From Pelargonium x hortorum (lineage: Eukaryota > Streptophyta > Magnoliopsida > Geraniales > Geraniaceae): DNA of 64,000 bases. Of the stretch, positions 1 to 10,261 are shown piece by piece. The DNA lies in NCBI GenBank assembly GCA_036897525.1, contig JAYMTJ010000005.1, positions 124,001 to 188,000 of the forward strand, read 5' to 3'. The notes under the pieces are model-generated. The model was not told where the DNA came from. It ran no database searches and was given only the letters and a program-made list of their open reading frames with translations. A program made the translations under genes and the position numbers. How positions within the stretch are numbered: position 1 is the stretch's first letter; every line of letters begins with the position of its first letter.

Positions 1-656
1 AGATGACTACGAGGAACTGAAAGAGACCCTTTGAGCTGCTATTTAGTTCTATTTTTCATATTCAGGTATAAGGTACGAAGTTCTTCTTGTTTCCCGGTGT
101 TCTCTAGTTAGCAAGAGGGCCTAAAGCTAATAGTGAATATACAGAAGGTGGAGGATGGCTCATAAGACAGGTAAGAAAGAAGCTATCATCAAGATACAGA
201 ATCTAGGTAGGATAAGTTACAGAGCTAAGAGATCCTAGATCAGTAAGGTGTTTTGCAGTGAAGAAGTCAATTTGAAAGTCTGCATTCCCTTATTTAGGAT
301 TCTCAGTTTAGCTTTAGGAAGATAGTAAAACCGGGAGGCTTATTCTTCTTTACCCAAATAAGAAGGTTTTAGAAAGTTAAATATGTATAGGAATTCTAAA
401 ATAAGCCTGCACAACCTTATTTATTCAACAAAGTCAGGATTTCATTTAATTTAAGAGGCGCGGGGACTTCGAAAAGTTGTTCTTAAAGCATTTCCTTGGG
501 AGATCCGCCTATTCTATATTATACCGGTTACTGGATCCCTATCCATCCCCCAAAATCACGGAAACCGGCCTAGTAAATAAGCTGGTTTTGGAATGTCCTA
601 AAGGGAATGTATTAAAACGCTTACTTGGGAAAAGGATCTTCGGGACTTATCCAATT

Positions 657-690
657 GCTCCTAGTTAAACGGGCCCCTTTTTTCAAGTTC
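657..690 (+). repeat. Short dispersed repeat, copy 1 of 2
   Basis: This segment shares the core CCTAGTTAAAC, then a C-rich patch, a T tract and CA-GTTCA, with positions 1723-1757. The two copies differ by several substitutions and small indels. That fits an old duplication about 1 kb apart. The function is unknown, and the match was found by eye. Confidence 0.5.
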
Positions 691-1722
691 AAGAAACCAG
701 GTACAATTTCATTAAAAGTCAAATTCACAAGCTAGAAACTCGAGAGATCGAGAAAAGACTACGAAAAGGTAACGCAGCATTAAAATGAAAAAAGTATGGG
801 TTCCCTTTCAGTTAAAGCTAAGCTTTTAGGGGTTCTTTATACTTTAATTACTCTCAGGGACTCCTAAGTTTTGTAATTCTTGTATTCTGTATTCCTGGAT
901 AACTGCTTTGTGGCCGCCCGTCAGGGCTCTGTATGTATTTGAGAGTGTCCTCAGTTTTACCTTTTAGTAGTTCTACCAAACAAACTTAAAGAAGTCAAGC
1001 CCTAAAAAAATCAAGTGAGTAACACTTTTAGTGAGCACGTCTCCCAGGAATTTGCCGAGGGTTGGCTATGTATTTTAGGATGCTAAGAAAAGAAAGAAGG
1101 AAGAATGCATACCAAGAAAAGATTCTCCCAGTATTTATTCCTTCTATTCCTTTAGTTCTATAGCTTTAACGGGGAAACCTATGGCAAGCCTCCTTCCCCT
1201 CCAATACAAAGTGTCGGATATTTATTTAGATTTTCTTTTTCCAGTAATAAGGAGTCTAAATTTCTTATTAGTACAATCGCTAAAGGGAGGAGAACTTCTG
1301 GAAGGAGGCTGCTCTTAGGGGGTTTATGCTATACTTACAAGGCTCTTTCTTTGTCTAAGTGATTACTATGGTATAGATTAGGCTTTAAGGGTGGGTACGT
1401 GTTAACTCCTTAATTAGCTATTGCGGCTAACCCCCTATACAAGTGTCAGGTCAAGCTGGAGTAAAGCAATGTTGCGATACTAAAGTGTAGGTATAGATAG
1501 TTTTTCTTATTTTCCTAATCCAGTTTTTTTCAAGTAGGAAGTCACTGGGAGGTTATATTAAAGTCTTCTTTCTTTAGCTGCAGATGAAGACAGTTACGGG
1601 TATAAGACTAGAGCCTTTAATTTAAGTAGAGATAGCAATAAGGCCTTTAAGGGTACAGTTTTCGTGAAGTTATAGGTATATAAAATAAACTTTTTTCATA
1701 AAATAGGGCAGAAAATCAGGGC

Positions 1723-1757
1723 TCTCCCTAGTTAAACAGCCTTTTTTTCATGTTCAC
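1723..1757 (+). repeat. Short dispersed repeat, copy 2 of 2
   Basis: This is the partner of 657-690: the same CCTAGTTAAAC core followed by a T tract and CATGTTCA. This copy has lost or never had the GGGCCCC palindrome that copy 1 carries between the core and the T tract. The G+C-rich mini-palindrome may therefore be a separate insertion into copy 1, although loss from copy 2 is equally possible. Confidence 0.5.
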
Positions 1758-2547
1758 ATTTTGACTGCTGTAAAATCAATAAACCCGAATTTGTTAATAG
1801 AGCTCACTTCATTTTCCAGAAAAGTGAGTCCTATTTCTGGAGCTTTTCTAATTCTACTTTCTGTGAAATAAGTTTCCCTACTCCCAAAACTGGGTCTTCT
1901 TTTCTTTCGACTAGAAAGTAGGTTTGGACAAGCCCCTTCCTTATCTACATATGCCACATTTCTTGTTTTCTCTATATCCATTCCTATACACACTGTACCT
2001 TGTTTACTTTAACTAGATCTCTCAACGGAACCTTTACATTTTTTTAGCACTTAAAGTATTCTGTCAACGGAATTCCCCGGGCTATTAAATGTTGACTCAA
2101 TTCGCTTTTGTTATGAACCCCACCTTTCTTTTAAGTTTCCTCCTACCCAGCCACGCACCATCCCTGATTTAATACAAGAATAGAATTTGATGACTAAAAC
2201 TGTTAGACTTCTAAAATCTTTTTATCACTTTAGAAACCGAAATCCAACAAGGATTAAATTAAGTCATTTCATACCTCTTTAATTTATTCATTCTTTAACT
2301 TTAATATGCCTCATTTCTTTCTCTTCCTAGTCAATTCTAAGTCCTAAATAAAGGGTATCTCTCATTCATAAAGAAGTAGTCCTGAAAGTAGTAAGTCAAG
2401 AAAAGCTGGTCAAACAAGTTAAGAATAAGAAGTTGGTGTGGCTTTAAGGTAAGATAAGGTAAGTAGTTTTTTGTGAGGAAGAAAAGGAGTCTTAAATTAG
2501 AAAAGTGTGGGGATAAGAAATAGATTAGCGAGAGTCTGTTTTCCAGT

Positions 2548-2600
2548 TCCTAAACAAGTCAATAAAAGGGTTTCTAATTCTAAAAAGGAAGCCGCTTTTC
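2548..2600 (+). repeat. Family R1 repeat, partial copy
   Basis: The order CCTAAACAAG, TCAAT, AAAGGGTTT, then GGAAGC-GC-TTT matches the copies at 5919-6215 and 36220-36540. Only the central part of the module is visible. Divergence is high, so the boundaries are approximate. Confidence 0.5.
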
Positions 2601-5600
2601 TATAGTACAGAGAGAAAGAGAATCCATTCTGAACCCTATAGTCATATAGTTAAGGGTCCAGGGCCCATTTTATAAGCTGGGAATTCTAGAAAATCAATAG
2701 GTATTAAATAGCAATTGCTGCATTTTGTTTTGTATTTTCCTGTCTGTGAAAATTGAAGTCTGTATTTTCTTGTCTTCAAACTGTAAGTATGTTCTCTCAG
2801 GTTCCATGTACTGGTTATGGTACATCGTGCTATGTTATTTGGCAGACTTTTCAAGCTTAGAGTCCTTCATTTGCCTTCAATGTCAACGGTTTGACTCGGC
2901 TTGCCTTCCATTAGATTTTATTTGTGAATGAAACTGGTAATTGTTAGAGGTAGACTGTAAAGATATTACTTAAATAGAATCTATTTGTTAGGAAATCTAT
3001 AATAAATAATTATACTTACTAAGTGAATTCATTCCATCTTTGTAAGCAATTGTAGCTTTGAGTTCTTTACTTGCTAGTGAATGTCCTTCGCTAGGTTTGG
3101 TAGTCGCTAGCAGATCCTACGTTCGCTGACTATGTGGTTGCAGTTGATAGCTGCACTAAGATAGGACATTCTATTTGATGTACTGTTAAGGTGTTTAAGA
3201 GTTTGCTTACTATATAGATTTGGGTTTTTGTATTCTTTGTTATCAAGTGAAACCAAGTGTAATGGAGTCAATTGAACTAGATTTCTTCGCTGGGATGTCT
3301 AATAACAGATGCGGCTACTGAAAGCTAGATCTTGTAAACATCTTTCTTGAAAGCAAAGGATACCGAATACAGAATACTGATTCTCTAAGTGTATACTTGG
3401 AGGGCCTAACTGACATAGCTGGTAAATGAGTCTAATAGAATATCTTGGGATAAGATAAATCGAACTCTGTAATTCCATGAGCTATTCTAGTCAGTAACCT
3501 ATCTTCTTCAGGAAGGGAACCTACTCTCGCTATTATGGGGGGTACAGCTATATGGGCTCGCTCTTGATTGATGGAAACTTTCTTGTGTTATAACCAGTTT
3601 GTTGGGATAGAAAGCTAAGAGTCTTGTCTTTGTAAGGAACTGAACTAAGAGAATACCTTGGACAGTGGTGTACTAACTGACTCTTTGCAAGGAGAGATAC
3701 CTTTGTCTGGGTTCTAAACACCAATCAATAACTTTTTTTCGAATGGTATCAAAAGTACATTATAAGAGTGCCCGCGATATTCTAGAATATAGAAATTCCC
3801 TAGAAGTTATTTCTCTTGATTTTTGATTTGACCTCTACAATTCTTATTATACTCATATTTTTTTGGTAAGGTTCAAGCAGAGAACCTTTGCGGAAGTTTT
3901 TTATAAATACCAGGGATTCCGAACCTTGTTGTCACGTTTGTAATAGTAATAAAAGGATCCTTGTCGAAAAAGTTAGACTTTACATTCTCAAAATTGAGTA
4001 TTAGTTCAAATCAAATAAAAGACTCTCGTCTCGTATGGAATTACTTGCATAGATTGATAACAAGCCACAGCCTTTGGAAAAAAGGTAAAGGCGGGAGTTA
4101 GTTATATTAAGTGGGGATAGGTATAGTCACTTTATACCGGAAAAGCAATTACAGGATTATTAAAAAAAGAATGTGGGGTCTTACTTTTTTTTGTCCATAG
4201 GTATATAACCAGGTCGTCCTATTCGCCTTACTTTTAGTTTTGTTTTATAGTAAGCAGCAGTCCAAACTACCAAATGTTATACGGGTATTAGATTCTATTC
4301 TTATACCTTAGTAAAGGAGAGGCTATACAAACTTGCATTTAATCTGCGCAAAGGGAATCCCCTTAGACCTTAAGTAAAGATAAAGAAGATCCTAAAAGAG
4401 TTAAACTTTGACAGAGGAGCTTCCCTTAAGGACCGAAATTTCAAAGAAGTTTGGTACATAAATCCACAAAAAAGCTTAGCTTTTCTAAAAAGTTGAAGCA
4501 TAGACACAATATAAAGTAAAAAAAAGTAGCTCAAAAAATGAATGCTGATTAAGTCCTATTAATAGGGGGCCCCTCACGGGTTCTTTATCGTCTGTCTTGT
4601 CCCTTGTCAATGTCAATCTAGAAAAGACTTATTTTCTATCTAAGGCATCCCTATTCTTAATAAAGCCCTATATAAAAGTCCCGACTATTCCAGAATTGAA
4701 GAGATAAGGGCACTCTTTTCTAGACAGAGTTACTTGTAAGGGTATAATTATAATACACGTAGTTAATCACGAATTTTTTAAAGTTTAACAGAACGTGTTC
4801 TCTAATTGGATACTTTTGATTTGGCTGAATAGATTAAATATACAGCTTCTTAGGGGGGCACTCAATTGTGGTGTATAATCTACTAACGAATCTAAAACGC
4901 TTAAAGCTTCATTATACAAAACTCAAGCGTAGTTCAAGCTAATATTTAATTCTTTATTATTACCCATTACATAAGGGACACCCGTCTTTTTTAAGACCCG
5001 AAAAGAAGGGCCTTGACAAACATCTATCAAAAAAACAGAATTGATTTGATTTTTCCGGTTGCAAAACTGTTAAGACATACTGATTATAATCAAGACTCAG
5101 AAGTCAAATACATCACCTTTATGTTTATGCTTCTACTTTAGGAAATTTCCTGTCAAAAAATAAGGAAGGGCTTTAAAATAATTAATTACACAAAATACAA
5201 AGCTGCCTTCCTCAAAAGTATACACAAATTGAACTTGATCCGCTCAAGGATAAAAAGCCTCCCAGGGCACTTAGAAAGTAATTAACTATCTGGATACCTA
5301 AGGGGACTTCGTTATAGTGGCGGTGTTTTCACATTTTAGCATTAACCTATCCTCGCTAGGCTGAAAGTAGCCCCTTATTTACTGGGCTCCGCGTAGACAA
5401 TATTTAAGAATTCCACTCACACTCAAAGAGGCCGTGCTAAGGTTTACATTCTAAAGAGTTGAGATTATAAAAGCACAGGAATCCAACTACTTTTATTACT
5501 CCTGAATAACAAAAGTCAATTTAAGATCAATAAAAAAATAAGGATACTTCAGACTAAAACTCAACCTCTCTTCCGACTTTTCTTTTGGAAATACCTTAAA

Positions 5601-5918
5601 CGCAGCTACGGCAGGGTTACTTATTGTTAAATAAAAAAAAAAAGGAGCGATCCTGTAATTTCATATAGGAGTCACCACAGGGCTATTGGGTTTCAAATAA
5701 ATACCGACAGCGTAAAACTCGCAGGACCTGGAAATTCTTCTTTTAAAAGGTTGTAGCTACTTCGGGGTTCATGTACAAGGAAAGGGTTGTCCCTAGTTTT
5801 CCGTAAAATATTAATGTATTCCTTTCTATTTAGAACCATTTCAATATGGTAAATCCCTCTAATTATTGGTCTTCTGTTTCTCTAGTCTATTTCTATTAAA
5901 GTAGCTCTCTAAGTCCCT

Positions 5919-6215
5919 AAATAGTAAGAGTAGAGTTAAGAATTACTAAACAAGCCTTTTCAAACTCGGTTTTCTAAAGGGAAGCTGCTTTATGTCATGT
6001 AATGTACATCCCAGTAAAAAAGTAGATAAAACTCCAGGGCTTTCTTTTCTAAAAGGTCCAGAATTTAAGTATAGGTAAATCGACAGCTTACAGGAACTAC
6101 CTAAACAGAGTTTTTATAAAGAAAGGTTCTTCTATATTATATTCATCTGTGATTTCTTTTTATTTAGTCTTTCTTGAAAGTTTTTATTTACTAGAATTTT
6201 CTTTAAAGGATAGTT
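5919..6215 (+). repeat. Family R1 repeat, long copy
   Basis: This is a long diverged copy. In order it carries AATAGTAAGAG, ACTAAACAAGCC, GGGAAGCTGCTTT, TGTCATG, AGTAGATAAA, AGGTCCAGAATTTAAGTATA, CTAAACAGAGT, TTCATCTGT and TTACTAGAATTTTCTT. The second half matches 36929-37053 almost block for block, and the first half matches 36295-36440. It has no reading frame of note. Conserved blocks separated by variable-length fill suggest an old element or duplicated spacer eroded by indels. No terminal repeats or target-site duplications were seen. Confidence 0.65.
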
Positions 6216-8734
6216 ATTCTGAAGTTATGAAGTTCTATTCAGTGGCGCTAGTTTAGGTACTCATGCGTTGTTTGTAAGAGCCTTTTGGATTGAATTTCCT
6301 ACCTCGGAACCCCAAAGTTTATAGAATTAGTTCTATTTATCAAGATAAGTGGTGTAGGAATTATAGAATAGTTCTAGATGCGGTAATCCAAAGTCAATTC
6401 CTCCTCTTCCCTGTAGCTTATCGGTTTTGGAGCCCTTTTTTTTTAGCTCTGGAAGCTTCCTTATAGGCTTTAAACGAAAATCTCTTTTCTAATATTCTGA
6501 AATCGGGGATCCCTCTATCTATGACTATGAAATAGTGCAGTAACTCTTGCGCAATTCACCGAAACAAAAAAGTCTTCTTCCCTGGGTTTTCGCAAGAGTG
6601 AGTTTATTTAACGACGAGTATGCTCTCTTCTCTAATTCGTGACCCCTTTGGAGGGTGTTCTAATTCGGGAACGATAGCTCTATTAGCTTATTTCCAGGTA
6701 TTTATCTGCAATTTTAATTCGAGTTGTTAATAGGTTCTCCAAGAATTCATTTTGACCCAAATAACCTCGATGTTATACCTATTTAATGAAACTCAAGCAA
6801 AGCAGAAGAGGACTAAAACAATAAATGTTGTAGGGAATCCAGAGTTCTTTCATTATAGCAGCTATGGGTAATCCTTTCCTATACTCTATATAAGGCTAAC
6901 ACCTCCTATGTCAGTAACTACAGAGCACTGGAGGGATCTAGGCTACAAGACGATACTCTCACTATTAGTCTATATAATAAATATTCTATTTACATAACAA
7001 ACTAATATCTATCTATAGAGTAATACAGAATATTTCCTAAAATAACTTCTTATAATTATTTCTAACTAAAGATACAACTGCCACAATAGGTACATACAAG
7101 GCCATAGATATACCCACCACAAGCACAAGAAGACAAAGAACCCTGGTAACATGATACAAAGAAATAGAGCTCCTACGAAGAGTCTCCATAACCCTAGGCT
7201 AAGAAACAAGGTATGAAGCCTTACTTAAGTGAGTAAGAAAGAGGTTACAGCTATGAAGATTGAGGGTGTGAAGATTCGGAATAAAAGGAAATTGAGTAGG
7301 GTCTTTCTCCACCTGCTTTTAGGTTCTCGAAGTAGAGTTTTTTAAGGGCTCTTTTCTTGTTGTTGGTGTCATAAGGTAAGTATGTACTATACTGAAATAA
7401 GACTATAAAGATAGAACTTCTGATACGATACACAGTATCACTTATCTTTACTCTGTATTACCATATTACCAATTTCTTCTAGTAACAGATAAAGAATTGA
7501 AATTCAAGTGATTTTATTCCCTTGTTTTGTAGTTCGTAACTAAAGAAGTTCTTTACTAAATAGCCTTTTTAACTAAAGTAACTGTATTCTTTCATACTGG
7601 TTTAAGGAAAACAAGTCAATAAGGGAAGTCTATTAAGTTCTACTTGCTTTATAGTCAAAAATCTTAGGAATTAAATAACCAAAGCCTCGAGCGCGTTCCT
7701 ATATAGATAGAAGTAATTGCTTACTAATTTTGTTGTCAGTACTTTTATATCTCTCTAATAAGTAATACAAAATCCAAGGGGAAACTCATTGCAAATAGCC
7801 TACCGCTTAGGAAATCTAATCCTGGGCATTTTATAGCTAATATTTGTATTTGGTTTCTTTACAGGATCCGACATAAAGGGAGGGTAGAATTTATAGAGAG
7901 CAAGCCCGGTAATTTGATCAGTAAAGTACTAGAGTTCTCTAAACTAAGGCTTAAGCTGGGTCGGGTATCCTTTTTTTATGCCCCAATACAAAACGTGTAG
8001 GCTATATTGCTAATTGTTTAAGTTAAGGATTAAAGTATCCAGGAGAGTTTTGTACTCAATCTCGGCTAATGAGTGGTCTTGGTGTTTCAAGTTTCCAATC
8101 TCAATAGTAAATAGTAAAGAAATTCGGGGAGGTAAGAAATCCTAGCAAGAATCTAATAAATCAGGGGAGGCAGGTAAGAAAGAGTAAATAGAATCCTAAG
8201 AATTTTACATAAAGGGTAGCTTCAAAAGAAGTGTAATAAGGTGAAGAGTTTTTAATCTTTGATATTCTAACGTTTAGGTGGATACTCGTATTGAGGTCTA
8301 GCTTTTAAGATTATGTTTCTGAAGAGAAGATTAGGTATTCCTGATTATAAATAGATATAATGTAGTAACTTCCTAGCTAGAGGAATACAATAGCTCCATT
8401 CGCTCCATAAGGTACAGCTATCTCCAAATACTGAAACTGAATAAATTGATAAGAAATCAAACGTTAAAATCTAAGATGTACAAATCCTTTACTGAGTACG
8501 TAAACTGTATGTAGATAAAAAATTCTTGATAGTAACTTTGAACTTTGGGATTATTCCCTTTTTTTCTTTAACCTATTTTGAAAGTATTTACTGAAAATTC
8601 TAAGAGCACTTCACTTCTTTATCCTTTATTAAGGATCTCGAGAAATAGATAAAAAAATGTAATTCGATTTTCTTTTATCTTTATAGTAAATAGGGGAATA
8701 AAGTATTTGAGACTCATTACCCATAGCAAGGGAT
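6216..8734. other. Gene-free AT-rich spacer
   Basis: No gene is recognised. Near 6250-6300 there is a weak extension of repeat family R1 (GTTTGTAAGAG, then CTTTTGGATTGAA), comparable with 36505-36530 and 42833-42872. Positions 7251-7433 on the minus strand hold a 60-codon frame that looks like chance. Confidence 0.55.
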
Positions 8735-8900
8735 TCCATCTGTGTCACCTATTCTCAAGTAAGGCTTTCCTGTTAAGGATTTCCCCTAAGTTTGGGTCTT
8801 TTCCTTAGTACCTTAGTAATTGACCTCTGTAGTCTTAGTATTCTCAACACCAAGTAATGTAAACAGTTTCAGTAAGAGTATTCACCTTCTGTCAGCTAGG
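8735..8900 (+). repeat. Local duplication, copy 1
   Basis: The core GTCACCTATTCTCAA followed by GTAAGG recurs at 8973-9007. Downstream, a TAGTA-ATT-ACCT-TGTAGTCTTA block has a counterpart near 9030-9065. The two copies are about 235 bp apart and have diverged by substitutions and indels. This is most simply an old tandem duplication. Confidence 0.55.
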
Positions 8901-8972
8901 GAACTCTAGGGAATTGAGCTATGGAACTACCGAGGAATGGAGATTTGCCTATAGGCTCTAGCTTAGGATTTA

Positions 8973-9090
8973 GCCATTCTGTCACCTATTCTCAACAAGT
9001 AAGGGATTTCCCTCTCTTTCTCCTCACCTCAGTAGTAAGTAATTTACCTTGTTGAAGTCTACTCAGCAAAGGGTTTTCCTTTTCTAAAGG
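8973..9090 (+). repeat. Local duplication, copy 2
   Basis: This is the counterpart of 8735-8900. It has a 3-base insertion (CAA) inside the shared core before GTAAGG. The flanking GCTGTAGTCTATT motif at about 9168 and 9220 is a further short local repeat in the same neighbourhood. Confidence 0.55.
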
Positions 9091-10189
9091 GGAGCATTTC
9101 AGCTTTGTGCTTTAGGGATTCTGTTCACAACACGTTCCATCATAAGTTCCAATCATAAGCTAAGAGGAAGCTGTAGTCTATTAGTCCTTGGGATTAGTAT
9201 CTTGATGAAGATTACTTTCAACAGCTGTAGTCTATTTGCCTTAGTTGCCTTAGTCATGGGTTTTCCCGTGTAGGTGTATAAGGAATTATGGAATTATTCT
9301 GTACAAGGGGTATCTGAACTGGCTATTCTGGATTATTTATTCTATTATTTTCTAATCTGGACCTGAATATTTATTTGTTGGAAGTAATTCCGGAGTACTC
9401 TATTAGTCCTGGAATTTCTTATTAAGCTTTATAAAGTGGGTCCGTTTAGCTTAAAGTGAGTTTACCAGGGCTTTTTGAATTGAAAAGGAAAACCAGTAAT
9501 GAACAAGCTAAAACCTTATTTATTAGGAGATACCGTTCGTTGTATTGTCAATGAATGAAGATTGCTTTTTTAAATAAAAGGTTCATGGGATATAGTTAAT
9601 CCTCTTGCTAAGTAAAAGAAAAAAGTCTGTATCAATATCAATATATAATATAAGAAATCCCGAACTTACTTACTTACTGCGGGTAGAGCTTCCTTGACTC
9701 TTTAATTATTAGGCTTCTAGTACAGTACGGGGTGTGTCTTGAAGGGTCTAAAGCTATAAGTTTGTAATTCCTAGTTATATACATTTTGTAATAGCCAGTA
9801 ACGTCTCAATACATAACCAGCGCTTCCTTATTAATATTTAGCCGAATGCTAGACTTTTTGGCGTTTTTTTTTTAATCGTTACCTTTTTGAAGTAGTATAT
9901 AAATAAGATGGTTTAAAAGCAAAGTGTTGTACAGTCAATGCGGTAGTCATTTCCATTACTATGGAATGACAAAAAAGAAAGCTTCAATTTGATCTTATAG
10001 AATTCAATTGGGTGGTTTCGATACTATGTAAATTATGCATGTTTAAAGGTCCTCTTTTTGAGCCTAAGTCCTCCATACTAAAGGAGCCACTTAAATTAGA
10101 GATAATCATCTAAGTAGTCATTTCTATGATATGTACCAAATTTAGCATATTCTTGCCCCGGTAAAGCAGCAGCACAACGCGGAAAATGG
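9091..10189. other. Spacer upstream of trnC
   Basis: No gene is seen. The block contains an AT-rich run near 9630-9650 (ATCAATATCAATATATAATA) and an imperfect hairpin at 9946-9970, about 220 bp upstream of trnC. I could not recognise a promoter motif with confidence. Confidence 0.5.
9946..9970. other. Hairpin of 10 bp upstream of trnC
   Basis: GTCATT-CCAT pairs with ATGG-AATGAC around a TACT loop, with one extra T on the 5' side. An A-rich run follows on the plus strand. It could act as an RNA-processing or terminator-like hairpin. It could also be one of the many palindromes in this DNA, and no function is shown. Confidence 0.35.
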
Positions 10190-10261
10190 GGAATCGTAGC
10201 CAAGTGGTAAGGCATGAGTCTGCAAAACTTATATCCGTCGGTTCGAATCCGACCGATTCCT
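10190..10261 (+). tRNA. trnC: tRNA-Cys (anticodon GCA)
   Basis: This is a complete cloverleaf of 71 nt plus discriminator T. The acceptor GGAATCG pairs fully with CGATTCC. The D-stem is GCC/GGC (3 bp) with loop AAGTGGTAA. The anticodon stem TGAGT/ACTTA has one G-U pair, and its loop CTGCAAA gives anticodon GCA. The variable region is 5 nt. The T-stem GTCGG/CCGAC is perfect around loop TTCGAAT. CCA is not encoded. The TAGCCAAGTGGTAAGGCA D-region is the bacterial or algal organelle type, unlike the usual native angiosperm mitochondrial trnC as I remember it. It resembles the bacterial-like trnC reported in some plant mitochondria. All stems are intact, in contrast to every other tRNA-like sequence in the window, so this gene is probably functional and under selection. 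No neighbouring gene is visible, so it is probably transcribed alone. Confidence 0.93.

Larger units (their letters stand above)
1..5918. other. Gene-free AT-rich spacer
   Basis: I see no gene here. Stops are dense in all six frames and no frame resembles a known protein. The block holds short diverged repeats (657-690 with 1723-1757; 2548-2600), an inverted repeat of 9 bp (3079-3087 with 3163-3171) that encloses a small GCAG/CTGC hairpin, and many G-run/C-run mini-palindromes such as the one near 4566. Positions 130-220 are purine-rich with a short Lys-rich frame from ATG 154, which I cannot assign to a family. Confidence 0.6.

Noticed and set aside
3079-3171. Inverted repeat GAATGTCCT / AGGACATTC enclosing a GCAG-CTGC hairpin
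   Set aside because: It resembles a two-stem RNA fold, but 9 bp over a 75-base loop is expected by chance several times in a window of this size.
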